This document shows, one piece after another, positions 43,543 through 53,077 of a stretch of 64,000 nucleotides of DNA. The notes under the pieces were generated by a model. The model saw only the letters and a list, made by a program, of their open reading frames with translations. It searched no databases and was not told the origin of the DNA. This stretch comes from Lepidodermella squamata (taxonomy: Eukaryota > Gastrotricha). The translations under genes were made by a program, and so were the position numbers. Numbering within the stretch: position 1 is the stretch's first letter; each line of letters starts with the position of its first letter. The stretch is from positions 3,286,001-3,350,000 of the forward strand of contig JBLDXI010000013.1 in NCBI GenBank assembly GCA_047495785.1. The letters are read 5' to 3'.

Positions 43543-44961
43543 ATGAAGATCGGATCACGCCCATCGAGTGATGCCGAAGCTCTGATGAGCGGCTCGGCGA
43601 AGGGTTCCTTTCGATTTGTCAGTATGTTGCAAGAAGACCACCGTCAGCCTATCTACGGCGTCCAATTTTGTTATTGGTTTAAAACTGGATGTGAACTACT
43701 GGCTACAACGGGGTCAAATCGCGTTTCAGTCTACGAGTGTGACGGCAAATCACCGACTAATTCAAATGCGACATTTCCGCTTCGTTTGATTTGGGCCGCT
43801 ACTGATGAAAACGCGGCCGAAAGTTACTACTCAGTCGCATGGGGTGTTGTTGACATGGAAGGGAAGAAAGAATTGGTGTTAGCCGTGGCTGGGCTCATGG
43901 GCGTAATCCGAGTAATTTCGGTGATTGGGGTGTCGAAAAACGTGTTTCGAGGTCACGGCGGTGCTGTAAACGAGCTGTTATTCCACCCTCGTTTCCCCCA
44001 CATTTTGTTCTCGGCGAGTAAAGATCACGCGATTCGCGTTTGGGACTGCAAAAATTCCGTCTGCCTCGCCCGTTTAGCTGGGGTAGCTGGTCATCGCGAT
44101 GAAGTTTTGACTATTGACGTTGTGTTACCCGCTCCGAACGATGAAAGCCGGTTCGGTAGGCTGGTTTCTGGTTCCCTCGACCACATGATTTGCGTATGGA
44201 ATCTCGATTCAGTTCTCAGTGGTTATGACCCGTCCAAGCCTCTAAAATCGCCAAATCTATGCCACTTCCCCGTCATCTCAACTCTCGATCTCCACGCTGA
44301 TTACGTCGACTGCTGCCGATATCTACCCGCCGCTGGGGTTGTGGCGTCTCGAGCCGCTAAGGAAAACTGCATTTTGTTATGGCGACCTCTCTCCGCCGCG
44401 AATAAGGGCGATATTCCAGTCGAAGTGATGACCCAACTCGAGCATCGTCAGTCCGCGCTATGGTGGCTCAAGTTCGGCGCCGATTCTTCTGGTCAGTTGC
44501 TAGCTGCCGGTACGCAGCAGGGTCGAATTTCGGTCTGGCGGTGCAATTACACAAACGTGAAACAGCCGGTTCTAGTCGAGCAAAATTTGCCAATGGAAAC
44601 CCAAAGTGACGTGACCAGCTCGAACGCCAGTAACAGCACCGAGGCGGACGATGAAGACCGGCGTCAAGTCAACGGAAATGCGACTCGTTCCCCGAATTTG
44701 ATGTTGAGACTCGGCGAAGAATTGCGGCACCCTCGTTGCGAAACTGCGATTCGTCAAGTTGCAGTCAGTCGTTTCGGCACGCGATTAGTCGCTGTTTCAG
44801 AGGATGGCCGTATCTGGCGTTGGGATTTCAAATTATCCGGTGGTGCTAACCAGTCTCAACCTGGTGGTAATCAGAAGCCAGCTCCGGTCGCGGCTAAACA
44901 GCCAGCTCCAGCTACGAAGAAGTCAGCCCGCGGGCGTCCGCCGGGAAAAACGGCGAAATAA
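43543..44961 (+). CDS. eed: Polycomb protein EED/ESC (PRC2 WD-repeat subunit)
   Basis: An intronless gene of 472 residues. Conserved EED segments include LQEDHRQPIYGVQFCYWF, LLATTGSNRVSVYECDGK, FRGHGGAVNELLFHPRFPHI, SASKDHAIRVWDCKNSVC and GVAGHRDEVLTIDV, which build the seven-bladed propeller that binds H3K27me3 and supports EZH2. The last blades are interrupted by an acidic/Asn insert (SNSTEADDEDRRQVNGN), and the C-terminus is a basic, AT-hook-like tail (KKSARGRPPGKTAK) not present in human EED. In C. elegans the equivalent is MES-6. The sequence ttactag just before the 5' leader (about 43520) could be a trans-splice acceptor. RPL14 follows at 156 bp. Confidence 0.93.
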   Translation: MKIGSRPSSDAEALMSGSAKGSFRFVSMLQEDHRQPIYGVQFCYWFKTGCELLATTGSNRVSVYECDGKSPTNSNATFPLRLIWAATDENAAESYYSVAWGVVDMEGKKELVLAVAGLMGVIRVISVIGVSKNVFRGHGGAVNELLFHPRFPHILFSASKDHAIRVWDCKNSVCLARLAGVAGHRDEVLTIDVVLPAPNDESRFGRLVSGSLDHMICVWNLDSVLSGYDPSKPLKSPNLCHFPVISTLDLHADYVDCCRYLPAAGVVASRAAKENCILLWRPLSAANKGDIPVEVMTQLEHRQSALWWLKFGADSSGQLLAAGTQQGRISVWRCNYTNVKQPVLVEQNLPMETQSDVTSSNASNSTEADDEDRRQVNGNATRSPNLMLRLGEELRHPRCETAIRQVAVSRFGTRLVAVSEDGRIWRWDFKLSGGANQSQPGGNQKPAPVAAKQPAPATKKSARGRPPGKTAK

Positions 44962-45117
44962 CTTTCTTTCACTCATTTTACCTCTCGCATGTCTTTTTTG
45001 CTAAATCGATCTTTCCAAGGAATTCATTTCATTAAATTTCATTTGTTTTAATTTTCCGATTACTCTTATTATAGACTAATTTTTAGTTAGTCATAAAGTC
45101 AACGTTATCGACCAAAT

Positions 45118-46109
45118 ATGGCTCCCGTTGCGAAAAAGACCGTTAAGAAGGCACCCCAGACTCTGTCGACCCGCCTGGTCCAGACCGGCCGTGTCGCGTT
45201 CATTGCTTTCGGCCCTGAGGCCGGCAAGCTGTGCACCATTGTTGAAATCATCGACCACAACCGCGCGCTTGTCGATGGCCCGAAAACCCTCCGTCAACCG
45301 ATGCGCTACAAGGCTCTCCACCTCACCAAGTTTGTCATCCGCAAACTGCCCCGCGGCGCCAGCACCCGCGCCGTCAGGAAGTTCTGGGCTGAGGCCAAGA
45401 TCGATGAACAGTGGGCCACTACCACCTGGGCTAAGCGTGTTGCCGCCAAGAACAGGGTTCGTTCTCGCCGAATTTGAAATTATTTGTGAGAAATATTCTT
45501 ATGGCGGATTTTTTATTTAAAGCTGATTTAACTCAGTTTTCCTGTACTGAGCAATTTTTCATTGGGCAGTGCTCTTTCAAGTGCAAAACGACACACCGAA
45601 AATCTATTTATAGGCAGATCTCGTAATTAGATTTTTCTCTCGGATAAATTGGATTCTTCAATTGCTCACTCGTGAAATCTTACTTATCAAATACATCCAA
45701 TTTGTGTGCACATGAGCCTGGTCCACTGCGCGTCCGAAATGCGGGGCTTCATAAAACAGTTGGGCTTATTCAACTTATTAAGGTGGAATAGTTTTTTTCG
45801 CACCAACTCGTATAATTCAATATTATGTCTTCTTAACGATTAATTTTGCTCTCTCCATTTGCAGAGGGCATCTCTGACCGACTTCGAGCGGTTCAAGCTC
45901 CTCAAGGCCAAGACCGCGGTAAGATTAATTTGTAATTCTTATTAGCTATAGAATGTTATATTTGTACCATTTTACAGCGCAACCGCCTCATCAAGATCGA
46001 GGTTGCTAAGCTCAAGAAGGCCGGCCGTAAGACCGCTGGCGGTGACAAGAAGGGCGGAAAGACTGCCGTGCCCCCGAAGGCCGCGGCTGGTGGTGCTAAG
46101 AAGAAGTGA
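45118..46109 (+). CDS. rpl-14: 60S ribosomal protein L14 (eL14)
   Basis: Three exons: 45118-45456, 45865-45918 and 45978-46109; 174 residues. Landmarks are VQTGRVAFIAFGPEAGKLCT, IVEIIDHNRALVDGP, KFVIRKLPRGASTRAVRKFW, LTDFERFKLLKAKTARNRLI and a Lys/Ala-rich tail. It is a structural component of the large ribosomal subunit. Codon usage is strongly C-ending (many GGC, AAG, GTC codons), unlike its neighbours, as expected for a highly expressed gene. Intron 1 is 408 bp. The 5' leader contains atttttag about 30 bp before the ATG, an acceptor-like sequence. AATAAA is at 46195-46200. The next gene starts 167 bp after the stop. Confidence 0.98.
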
Positions 46110-46276
46110 AAACGTAGTGACATTTTCGAAAATTTATGAAGATTTTGTCATGTGATCGCGCCGTGAGATGTTGAAAACTGCTGAATGAAATAACAATAAA
46201 ATAACACAAAAATTTTAAAGCTTATAAACAACACGCGTTTTTTGCCAATGTAGTTGCTATCATTTTACACGAAGAA

Positions 46277-47272
46277 ATGGCGTTGGTAGTCGATAGATTC
46301 CAGCTGCTTTTGGACGCAGTGGCTAAGGATGTGACTGATGTTCGTAACACTTTGGCGTTTGTTGGGGCCATAGTCGCTGCTTACTACGGGGGTTCACTCG
46401 CTATATCGACCCTACGCGGAGTTTGGACCCACTTTGTATCCCGAGTTTGGCCGAGGAACTTTGTCCGAGAGTACGGTGGATCGTGGGCAGTAGTTACCGG
46501 CCCCACCCGGGGTATCGGCCGGTCCTACGCGGAAGCCCTTGCCAGGCATGGAATGAACGTGGCCCTGGTCGGTCGCGACCCTGTCAGACTCGGCGTAGTC
46601 CGGGACGCGATTTTGAAACTCGGCGTGAAATGCGAGATTTTCGACGTCGATTTCGCGGTTGATGACGTGAAAACCATCGAGCGTAAACTCGAAGGCCTCA
46701 ACCGCCTCGACGTCGGAATTCTGATCAACAACGTCGGCTGGCGCAACACGAAAGGCTCGTTACTCATCACTGAAATGGATAAGGAGTCATTCTGGCCGTG
46801 TGTTACCGTCAATTGCCTGTCAGTCGCTATTATGATGCGTTTACTCTTGCCCCAAATGGTTGCTCGTAAAAAGGGAGCTGTCGTCAATGTCAGCTCATTA
46901 GCTGCTGTCTACCCTCTCCAGCTTAATTCACTTTATTCAGCTTCGAAGGCGTTTTGCGACTTTTTGAGCCGCGCGACTCGTCTTGAAATGTCTCGTTCGA
47001 ACATTACGATTCAAACCCTGAACCCGGGTTTCGTTTACACCGGGGAACATTATTACTATAAGAAACCGAGTTTGATGACCCCGGATCCGGATACCTTTGT
47101 CAAATGCGCCCTCGCAACATTGGGCTTCAGTTCGAAAACCGCTGGTTATCCCCTTCACGATTTGCAAATGTTCGGTCTGCATTTGGTGGGCGAACGGGCT
47201 CATCGTGCAATAACCGGCCGTATGATGTGGAGCCGGCGCGAGAAAAATCTAAATATTAAGAAGAGCGAATGA
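46277..47272 (+). CDS. Short-chain dehydrogenase, HSD17B12/HSDL1/LET-767-like
   Basis: An intronless gene of 331 residues. An N-terminal hydrophobic segment (LAFVGAIVAAYYGGSLAIST) precedes a Rossmann fold. The cofactor motif is TGPTRGIG, followed by NNVG, a serine in NVSSLAAVYPLQLNSLYSAS with the catalytic Y-x-x-x-K (YSASK), and NPGFVYT. The family reduces 3-ketoacyl-CoA or 17-keto steroids in the ER; the exact substrate cannot be assigned. The motif TGPTRGIG differs from TGATDGIG common in HSD17B12, and YSASK resembles HSDL1. The C-terminal tail is basic (SRREKNLNIKKSE), short of a clear KKXX retrieval signal. It is the last gene of a four-gene same-strand chain. Confidence 0.88.
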   Translation: MALVVDRFQLLLDAVAKDVTDVRNTLAFVGAIVAAYYGGSLAISTLRGVWTHFVSRVWPRNFVREYGGSWAVVTGPTRGIGRSYAEALARHGMNVALVGRDPVRLGVVRDAILKLGVKCEIFDVDFAVDDVKTIERKLEGLNRLDVGILINNVGWRNTKGSLLITEMDKESFWPCVTVNCLSVAIMMRLLLPQMVARKKGAVVNVSSLAAVYPLQLNSLYSASKAFCDFLSRATRLEMSRSNITIQTLNPGFVYTGEHYYYKKPSLMTPDPDTFVKCALATLGFSSKTAGYPLHDLQMFGLHLVGERAHRAITGRMMWSRREKNLNIKKSE

Positions 47273-48244
47273 GCCTCGTGAGACGTCATGTCCGGTCTAT
47301 AATATTTATAAACAACATCATATAGCTTGCCTCGTATTTTCCTATAGTAGTATAAAACCCATCAAATTTTGATCGACGCAAATGCGATAATAAACACCCG
47401 CAAATTACATTGTTTTCTTTCTTGTGTGTTTTATATAGAACGCGTTGTTTACATTTTACATTTTCGGAGGGAGATTGAGGATTGAATAATCAAGTGAGTG
47501 CTTTTCAATATTCTTTGCCATTGGCATTTTTTCACCGTAAATTGGACGAATAACTCAACAAGCAATCAGTAAATGGAAGCGGAATAGGCGATTCTGTAGA
47601 GGAATTCTGAGAAGAAAACATCAAATAAAAAAATCTGACAATGACATGTACCGTAAATAATAGTGAATTTCAAGACCGGTTTTGAAAAAATCTTGGCTTA
47701 TCGAGCAAATTATTTTTCTAGCAAAAGTTCTGTGATAGTACCTGATAATTATCTAAATTATGAATTTCTATTCCTGAAAATTTGCAAAGAACAAGGAAAT
47801 TTGCTGAAAATCTGCAAAGAGCCCACCATCGCCTTGAAAATCGTAAATATAATCGAATTTTGCAAATTATTTCTCAACCAATTTCTCTCAGAAAGACTTG
47901 GGATTGATTGATATCAAAAATATCTGTAACGGTAAATATAATATTAGAATACCTAAATATTTCGGTCATGACCGGGTTAGAATAACCGATGAATGCCTGA
48001 TGAAATTAATAAGGACTCTTGAGATGAAATGAACATTGAAATCCTAGACCAATTTTATGGGAAGTGAGATCAAATCCTTTAAAAAATTCAAAAAATTAGC
48101 CAAGGTCGAGACTAAATTCGGGAATATACTTTTTGTCTCCGTTGAGCTCTCAGTAGCCGACTCATTGCTAAAATGTTCACTTTCCTCGGCTGAATATAGG
48201 AAAATTCATAAGCCAATTGACATGAATACGAATTTTTGAGCAAT
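47273..48244. other. Intergenic region before RRP41
   Basis: AT-rich sequence without a recognised gene. Short frames at 47663-47911 and 48057-48239 have no domain. It may contain the unspliced leader or an undetected first exon of the RRP41 gene. Confidence 0.4.
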
Positions 48245-49691
48245 ATGAGGCTTTTGATATTTACTAGATATTCCCTATACTGTTTTCAATTTCAAAATGT
48301 AGTGTCACGGTTTCAATTGCTGTCTGAAGAGGGATTTCGCGTCGACGGCCGTCGCGCTAATGAACTTCGCCCGATCAACGCTAAATTAGGCGTTCTGCCC
48401 AACGCCGACGGCTCCGCTGCCTACGAAGCCGGTGGAACGCGGCTAATCGCCGCTGTTTTCGGTCCTCACGACGTTTCATCAGCTGCAGGCGGCCGAGGTA
48501 CCGGTGGCACTGGTGCAACTTCGAGCGGGGCGTTGCAATCCGACGCTTGTGTCGTTCAGTGTCACTGTAATATGGCGTCGTTTTCTCAACCTGACCGGAA
48601 ATCTCAAAGGACAGACAGAAAGGCCTACGCGATCGCCGACTGCTTATCGCAGGTGTTCCGGGGAGGTGCGACTATCCATGTCCATTTGTATCGCGGATGC
48701 CAAATTGACATCAATATTCAGGTAAATTTCGATGAAGAGTAATTTTTTACCCGATATATTTTACAGAAAGACTAATAAATAAAGAAGTTCTTTGACGACC
48801 TGATGACCCTTATTCACTGTCAGAGTTGTTCGATTTCAGAAAGAAAGTGGTGCATGAAAATAGGAAATTTTGCCATTTTTTCCTTGGACATTTTTTAGCA
48901 ACATTTTCCCCCCACTTAGTAGCAAAAGATTGAATCTCCTATTTTCGTATTCGATTCGTTTATTGATCGTTCGATTTCGGAATCAAAACATTCTGAAATA
49001 AAAACTTCTGATGAGTGATTCCAACAAACAAATCATTCACCAAAATTTACCTAAATAATCTTGATTGGGGTCGCAATATAATTAGGTATAACTGGTTCGC
49101 TCTAAAGGAAGTGTCGCCACCCTGGGTTTAAATTCTATAATATCGTTGACCAACTGAAAAATCACAATTTAACCCCAATTCACGAAACACCTTCGCGGCA
49201 CTTGATGACGAGACGTTTACCTGGCCTTCCGCTTCAACAACAAAAGAAGTGATCCGTCCCTGTGACCTTGGTTCAGTTCATAGGTTCAGCAGTTATTTTG
49301 ACTAATCAGCTATTTTTCGCTTTCACTTCAGATTCTCGAAGCCGACGGAGCTGTTTTGGCCGCAGCTTTCAATGCCGCAACTCTAGCCCTAGTCGACGCC
49401 GGTATCGCAATGTCCTGCATGCCCGCCGCCGCGTCAGCCGCCCTAGCTGCCTCTCAAGCGCCCCTCATGGACCCGACTAATCAAGAAGAAATCCAGGCCG
49501 GTTCTTGGCTGGACATCGTCCTCGAACCGCCATCAGGCAGTTTCCTCTACGTCGGACTCGGTTCACGCTTACACCGCGACCAACTGAGCCCGTTGCTTGA
49601 AACGGCTGCGAAAGCTGCAAACGAAGCGCACGCTGTTATGGCTGAAATTGCCCGAAATCACATTTCGAACGCTATCCCCACTAATGAATAA
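48245..49691 (+). CDS. exos-4.1: Exosome core subunit RRP41/EXOSC4 (RNase PH family)
   Basis: Exons 48245-48721 and 49332-49691; about 278 residues as modelled. RRP41 hallmarks are LLSEEGFRVDGRRANELRPI, NADGSAAYEAGGTRLIAAVF, DRKAYAIADCLSQVF, RGCQIDINIQ|ILEADGAVLAAA and NAATLALVDAGIAM. It is one of six RNase PH-like ring subunits of the RNA exosome; animal rings are catalytically inactive and act as a channel. A Gly/Thr/Ser-rich insert (GGRGTGGTGATSSG) interrupts the first beta region. The start is uncertain: the first ATG in frame is at 48245, giving about 25 extra residues before the conserved LLSEEG. The alternative is a small upstream exon joined at the AG at 48299-48301. Intron 610 bp. 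AATAAA is at 49723-49728. Confidence 0.93.
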
Positions 49692-49793
49692 AAAGTTGTT
49701 TTTAAAAATGAGAGATGCGCAAAATAAATAAAGTGATTTCAAATTTATTGGGTAAGAGAACAATCATTAACAAGAAAATGCGAAAATTGAGGA

Positions 49794-50485
49794 TTATAAA
49801 ACCGGCAAGTCGGTTGTTGTTAAATTACTGGAATTATCGGTGATGGCGGTCGAGAAATTTTCGGCGATTGTCGCTAAAAATTGTTGATCAACAACGTTGT
49901 TGATATCGAAATAACTTATTGACGGTTCGGCTGTGGTCGAAGTCGAAAGCGGAATTTTCGCCCGATTCAGTTTAGGCGGCGGTAACTCAGCGACAGGTTG
50001 ATCGTAATCACTTGCGTACTCGGGCTGTTGTTGTTGGTAGATGTTGGGCCGGGTGTGACGGTGAAAAATGAAACCGGGCTGCTGATATTGCCGTCGAGTG
50101 TTGTCTTCACGAATGATAGAGCCATCGATCGAATTTCGCCTGGGAGGCAGGCCAGAAACGAGGCGATCACCCAAGGCTTGCTGGGCAACTATTCGCGACA
50201 GCGAGCCAGCTTGGAAAATTTAAAAAAAATTAAAAAAATTCGAAAAAAATTTAAAATCTAACCAAAATTTCCCATCGCTCGTTCATTCGCAGCAGCCATC
50301 GCTTTTGCGGAGGTCGGGTAACCATAGCCGTAGCCGCCGTAACCCCGCGGTGGCGTGTTCGGGTCATCAGCACCAGTAAGCCCGCCGAGAACGCCGCCTA
50401 TCACGTCCCAAACATCGCCGCTGGAACGGCGGAAAAGAGATGCGAAAAACGCCGCAAGTAAGGCAAGTTTTAAAAAATCCAGTTT
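49794..50485 (-). CDS. Putative secreted GYGYGYP protein, first exon not found
   Basis: Two exons are visible, 50485-50263 and 50209-49794, joined in frame at phase 1. The first begins after an acceptor (tttctag) with KLDFLKLALLAAFFASLFRR, a signal-peptide or membrane-like segment, so the start codon must lie in a small upstream exon that I could not identify in the 115 bp before the next gene. A Gly/Tyr motif RGYGGYGYGYP follows, then Gln/Pro-rich sequence, and a C-terminal part with several N-x-S/T sites. No family is recognised. It is the first in a run of minus-strand genes for small secreted proteins. Confidence 0.55.
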
Positions 50486-50602
50486 CTAGAAACAAATAAA
50501 ATAAAAATAAAATTAAGTTTCATCATCCAGGTAAAATAATGATCATGCTCCATTTTTGTATGCAGGTGAAATTATAAAAATCAGTTGAAAAATATTGTTA
50601 GA

Positions 50603-50902
50603 TCAATATCGCATTTTTCGCATCATTCGGCGACATTGGCCTCGTCGCAGTCCTATGCAAGGGTCCATGCCCGACATGTACGGATCCATTCCCATGCCGT
50701 AGCCATTCATGCCCATGTATTCGTAGCCCATGTACGGGTCGATCATAGCCATCGGGTACGGCTCCATCATAGACATGCCGGTCATCGTACCGTACGGGTA
50801 GAAGAGGCTCAACTGGCGGCGGGATCGTTTCTTCTCAGCCGCAGCAACGACGTACAGCAAGCTACCCAGCAAGATGACAACGCAAAGCAAGAATCGACTC
50901 AT
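50603..50902 (-). CDS. Small secreted Met/Tyr/Gly-rich peptide precursor
   Basis: A single exon of 99 residues. It has a signal peptide (FLLCVVILLGSLLYVVAAA), a basic cleavage-like site (EKKRSRRQL), then a mature part rich in Met, Tyr and Gly (YMGYEYMGMNGYGMGMDPYM) with two cysteines (DPC, GQC) and a basic end (RRMMRKMRY). The layout signal - KRxRRQ - aromatic/Gly repeat is shared with the neighbours at 51018-51278 and 51405-51692. It may be an antimicrobial or cuticle-associated peptide; that is inference. Confidence 0.65.
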   Translation of the reverse strand: MSRFLLCVVILLGSLLYVVAAAEKKRSRRQLSLFYPYGTMTGMSMMEPYPMAMIDPYMGYEYMGMNGYGMGMDPYMSGMDPCIGLRRGQCRRMMRKMRY

Positions 50903-51017
50903 TTTCGAAAATATCTATAAAAAAAACAGAAATCATGCGTTTCTGTAAATTTTATTGGAATTTGAGCAAAAATAGTTTGCATCGAGGAAGAAAATAAAAA
51001 TAAATGTTCATCATCAT

Positions 51018-51278
51018 CTATTTGCCGTAACCGTAGCCTTCCCAACTGCCAGAGTGCGAATAATAGCCAGGTCGACCTCCCCTCCCGTACCCACCGCCAT
51101 ATCCACCCCCATAGCCGCCATAACCACCTGGGTATCCGCCACCATATCCGCCACCGTAACCAGGGTTTCCATAACCACCATAGCCCCATTGTCGGCGTTT
51201 CAGCGGTTTGCTTTCGACCGCAACCAAAATAAAGACGACGATCAGGCACATCATAGCGAAAATCGCGGATTTGCTCAT
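51018..51278 (-). CDS. YGGYG-repeat secreted peptide (NLP-29/CNC-like)
   Basis: A single exon of 86 residues: signal peptide (CLIVVFILVAVES), basic site KPLKRRQ, then QWGYGGYGNPGYGGGYGGGY-type repeats ending EGYGYGK. C. elegans NLP-29-type peptides begin QWGYGGYG directly after the signal and end in a glycine-lysine, so the resemblance is close. The final GK is compatible with C-terminal amidation after lysine removal. In nematodes such genes are epidermal, infection- or wound-induced antimicrobial peptides; the role here is inferred from similarity of a low-complexity sequence, which is weak evidence of homology. Confidence 0.75.
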   Translation of the reverse strand: MSKSAIFAMMCLIVVFILVAVESKPLKRRQWGYGGYGNPGYGGGYGGGYPGGYGGYGGGYGGGYGRGGRPGYYSHSGSWEGYGYGK

Positions 51279-51404
51279 TTTTTATAAATAAAATCTAAAA
51301 AAAAAGAAAAAAAATGTAAAATTAAAAAGGCGGTTCAGGTTAAATTTATTATTCATCTAGAAAATTAGAAGTGGCACTGATGTTTTTGCATATTAATATG
51401 AGGT

Positions 51405-51692
51405 TTAGAAGAACAGCCCAGGGTAGCCGTAGCCGCCGAGACCACCAAGGCCGCCAAGACCATAAGATCCGAGGCCACCATAACCCAGACCACCATAGCC
51501 CATGCCGCCGTAGCCAAGACCGCCATATCCGAGACTGCTATAGCTACTATAGCCAGGGTAGATCAGTTCGTAGCCATAAGTCGCCATGCCCGGGTAGAAC
51601 AGTTGCCGCTTTTCCGTTGGAGCGCTATCGGCCGAACCGATCAGCATCACGGCACCGAGAATCACGAGACCAATCATGGTGGCGAACTTCAT
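51405..51692 (-). CDS. GYGGLGYGG-repeat secreted peptide
   Basis: A single exon of 95 residues. Signal peptide (MIGLVILGAVMLIGSADSA), short propiece with a basic site (PTEKRQ), then LFYPGMATYGYELIYPGY and a repeat of GYGGLGYGG units ending GLGGYGYPGLFF. It resembles the gene at 51018-51278 in the order signal - KRQ - aromatic/Gly repeat but has leucine in place of glycine at many repeat positions. No cysteines. Function unknown; same cluster reasoning as its neighbour. Confidence 0.7.
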   Translation of the reverse strand: MKFATMIGLVILGAVMLIGSADSAPTEKRQLFYPGMATYGYELIYPGYSSYSSLGYGGLGYGGMGYGGLGYGGLGSYGLGGLGGLGGYGYPGLFF

Positions 51693-51781
51693 TATGTTAG
51701 ATTAGAATAAAAATAGGTGTCTAAAAAAGATCTGCAACAAATTTATCAATCAATAAAAAAAGTAAATCTCAACAAATAATG

Positions 51782-51997
51782 CTACCACAGGTAGCTGTCT
51801 AAATTATGAAAATGATTAGCGTGCCGATCGTGTCCGTGAAACGAATGAGTATTTTCTTGAAATTGCGGCCGGATCGGCTTCATTTTCGGATTAGCAGATC
51901 GATATTTTCGAAAGGACAGGGAAGCGACCGCATGTTCGAAGTGAGTTGTAGCGATTAGAAGAAATGTGACCAAAACCAGCCCTTTCCTCCAGATCAT
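51782..51997 (-). CDS. Small secreted His-rich peptide
   Basis: A single exon of 71 residues with an N-terminal signal (KGLVLVTFLLIATTHFEHAV). The mature part is basic (SFRKYRSANPKMKPIRPQF) and then His/Asn-rich (HSFHGHDRHANHFHNLDSY). It lacks Gly/Tyr repeats. It could bind metal through its histidines; this is only a composition-based guess. Confidence 0.5.
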   Translation of the reverse strand: MIWRKGLVLVTFLLIATTHFEHAVASLSFRKYRSANPKMKPIRPQFQENTHSFHGHDRHANHFHNLDSYLW

Positions 51998-52208
51998 GGC
52001 TAGAAAAAAATGAAGAGGTACAAAAATCGATTAAAAAATGAAAAAATACCAATTTATCGGGTGTGAACAGGTATTTTGAAACCAGGAACAAACATTAACA
52101 AAAAATCTAGGAAAAAAGAAACAGTTAAAAATCACCCAGTTTAATTTTCAAGCATCGAGAACATTTTGATTTGCGGAGAAGCTTCGGAGACAACAAAACT
52201 AGAAAAAA

Positions 52209-52781
52209 TTAATCCCAATAGTTGCCGGCGTTGTAGTTGTTGTAATATCCACGGCATCGGTGCGAATGCGGATGATGACGGCAGTTGTGGCGACCACCAT
52301 GACCCCACGGGCGTTGGCCGTACCCGCCGCCGTAGCCACCACCGTAACCGCCGTTGCCACCGTACCCGCCGCCATAGCCGCCGTTGCCATAGTAACCATC
52401 GTAGCCATATCCATTGCCATAGCCGTTGCCATAGCCATTACTGTAACCGTAGCCATTGCCGTAGCCATTGCCGTACCCGCCTCCGAGAATAGAACCCAAA
52501 ATGCCGCCGACGCCGACATGGCGCCGGTCACGCTCGAGTGAATCGTCATCAGAATCTGCGATTTCTTCGTCCAACTCGCTTTCAGCAAGAACTTCGCCTT
52601 CTTGAACCTCGCCCCAAACCTTGCGATAAGCCGGCCATGGTTCTTCGTCGGCGGTGAGTTCAAAATCCGAGGCGGACGGGTCTTCGTTTTGCAGCATCAC
52701 GTCGGCTACATTGGGCCAAGCCGGCCATGCCACAACAACAGCAGCAGAAACGAAGAAAAGTAAAACGCAAACTCGAAACAT
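52209..52781 (-). CDS. GYGNGYG-repeat secreted protein with acidic propiece
   Basis: A single exon of 190 residues. Signal peptide (CVLLFFVSAAVVVAW), then a long acidic region (residues about 25-90, many Glu/Asp), a dibasic-type site (LERDRRH), then a hydrophobic Gly/Ile patch (VGVGGILGSILGGG) and a GYGNGYG repeat array, ending with a His/Cys-rich tail (GGRHNCRHHPHSHRCRGYY). The acidic propiece may neutralise a cationic mature part, as in precursors of cationic peptides; that is inference. It is the largest of the cluster, and the tail with two cysteines and several histidines is unlike the others. The start at 52781 was chosen as the ATG directly before the signal peptide. Confidence 0.65.
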   Translation of the reverse strand: MFRVCVLLFFVSAAVVVAWPAWPNVADVMLQNEDPSASDFELTADEEPWPAYRKVWGEVQEGEVLAESELDEEIADSDDDSLERDRRHVGVGGILGSILGGGYGNGYGNGYGYSNGYGNGYGNGYGYDGYYGNGGYGGGYGGNGGYGGGYGGGYGQRPWGHGGRHNCRHHPHSHRCRGYYNNYNAGNYWD

Positions 52782-53077
52782 GATATACGAAAACGATGAA
52801 ACAAATGAAATGATGAGGCAACTTGTGATGAAAGTTGATTGGAAAATCGGGCCGCTTTTATACGCAACGGAAGTTGAACAAACACAGCAGAGACAGCTTA
52901 TAGTGTGTCGCAACTTTAGTCGTTTCAAGTTATTTGTGTACTTTTGTACCTGCTGTTGCGAAACACAAGGTGGCGCATGTGAAATGCGAAAATCAACATC
53001 AATAGATTGCGCGACTTCAAAGAAAAGTGCAGTTATCTCGGTTGGAAATAACTTTGAAGAAGTGGATTAATTCGAAA
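52782..53077. promoter_or_regulatory. Divergent promoter between the peptide cluster and a plus-strand secreted gene
   Basis: The 296 bp between two divergent ATGs. It contains tttatacgc near 52857 but no clear TATA box or known motif. Any shared regulation of the two flanking secreted-protein genes would act from here. Confidence 0.35.

Noticed and set aside
45091-45321. Minus-strand frame inside RPL14 exon 1
   Set aside because: Antisense shadow caused by C-biased codons of RPL14.
52654-53070. 138-codon plus-strand frame opposite the acidic peptide precursor
   Set aside because: It overlaps the signal and acidic part of the minus-strand gene and the divergent promoter, with no signal peptide or domain.
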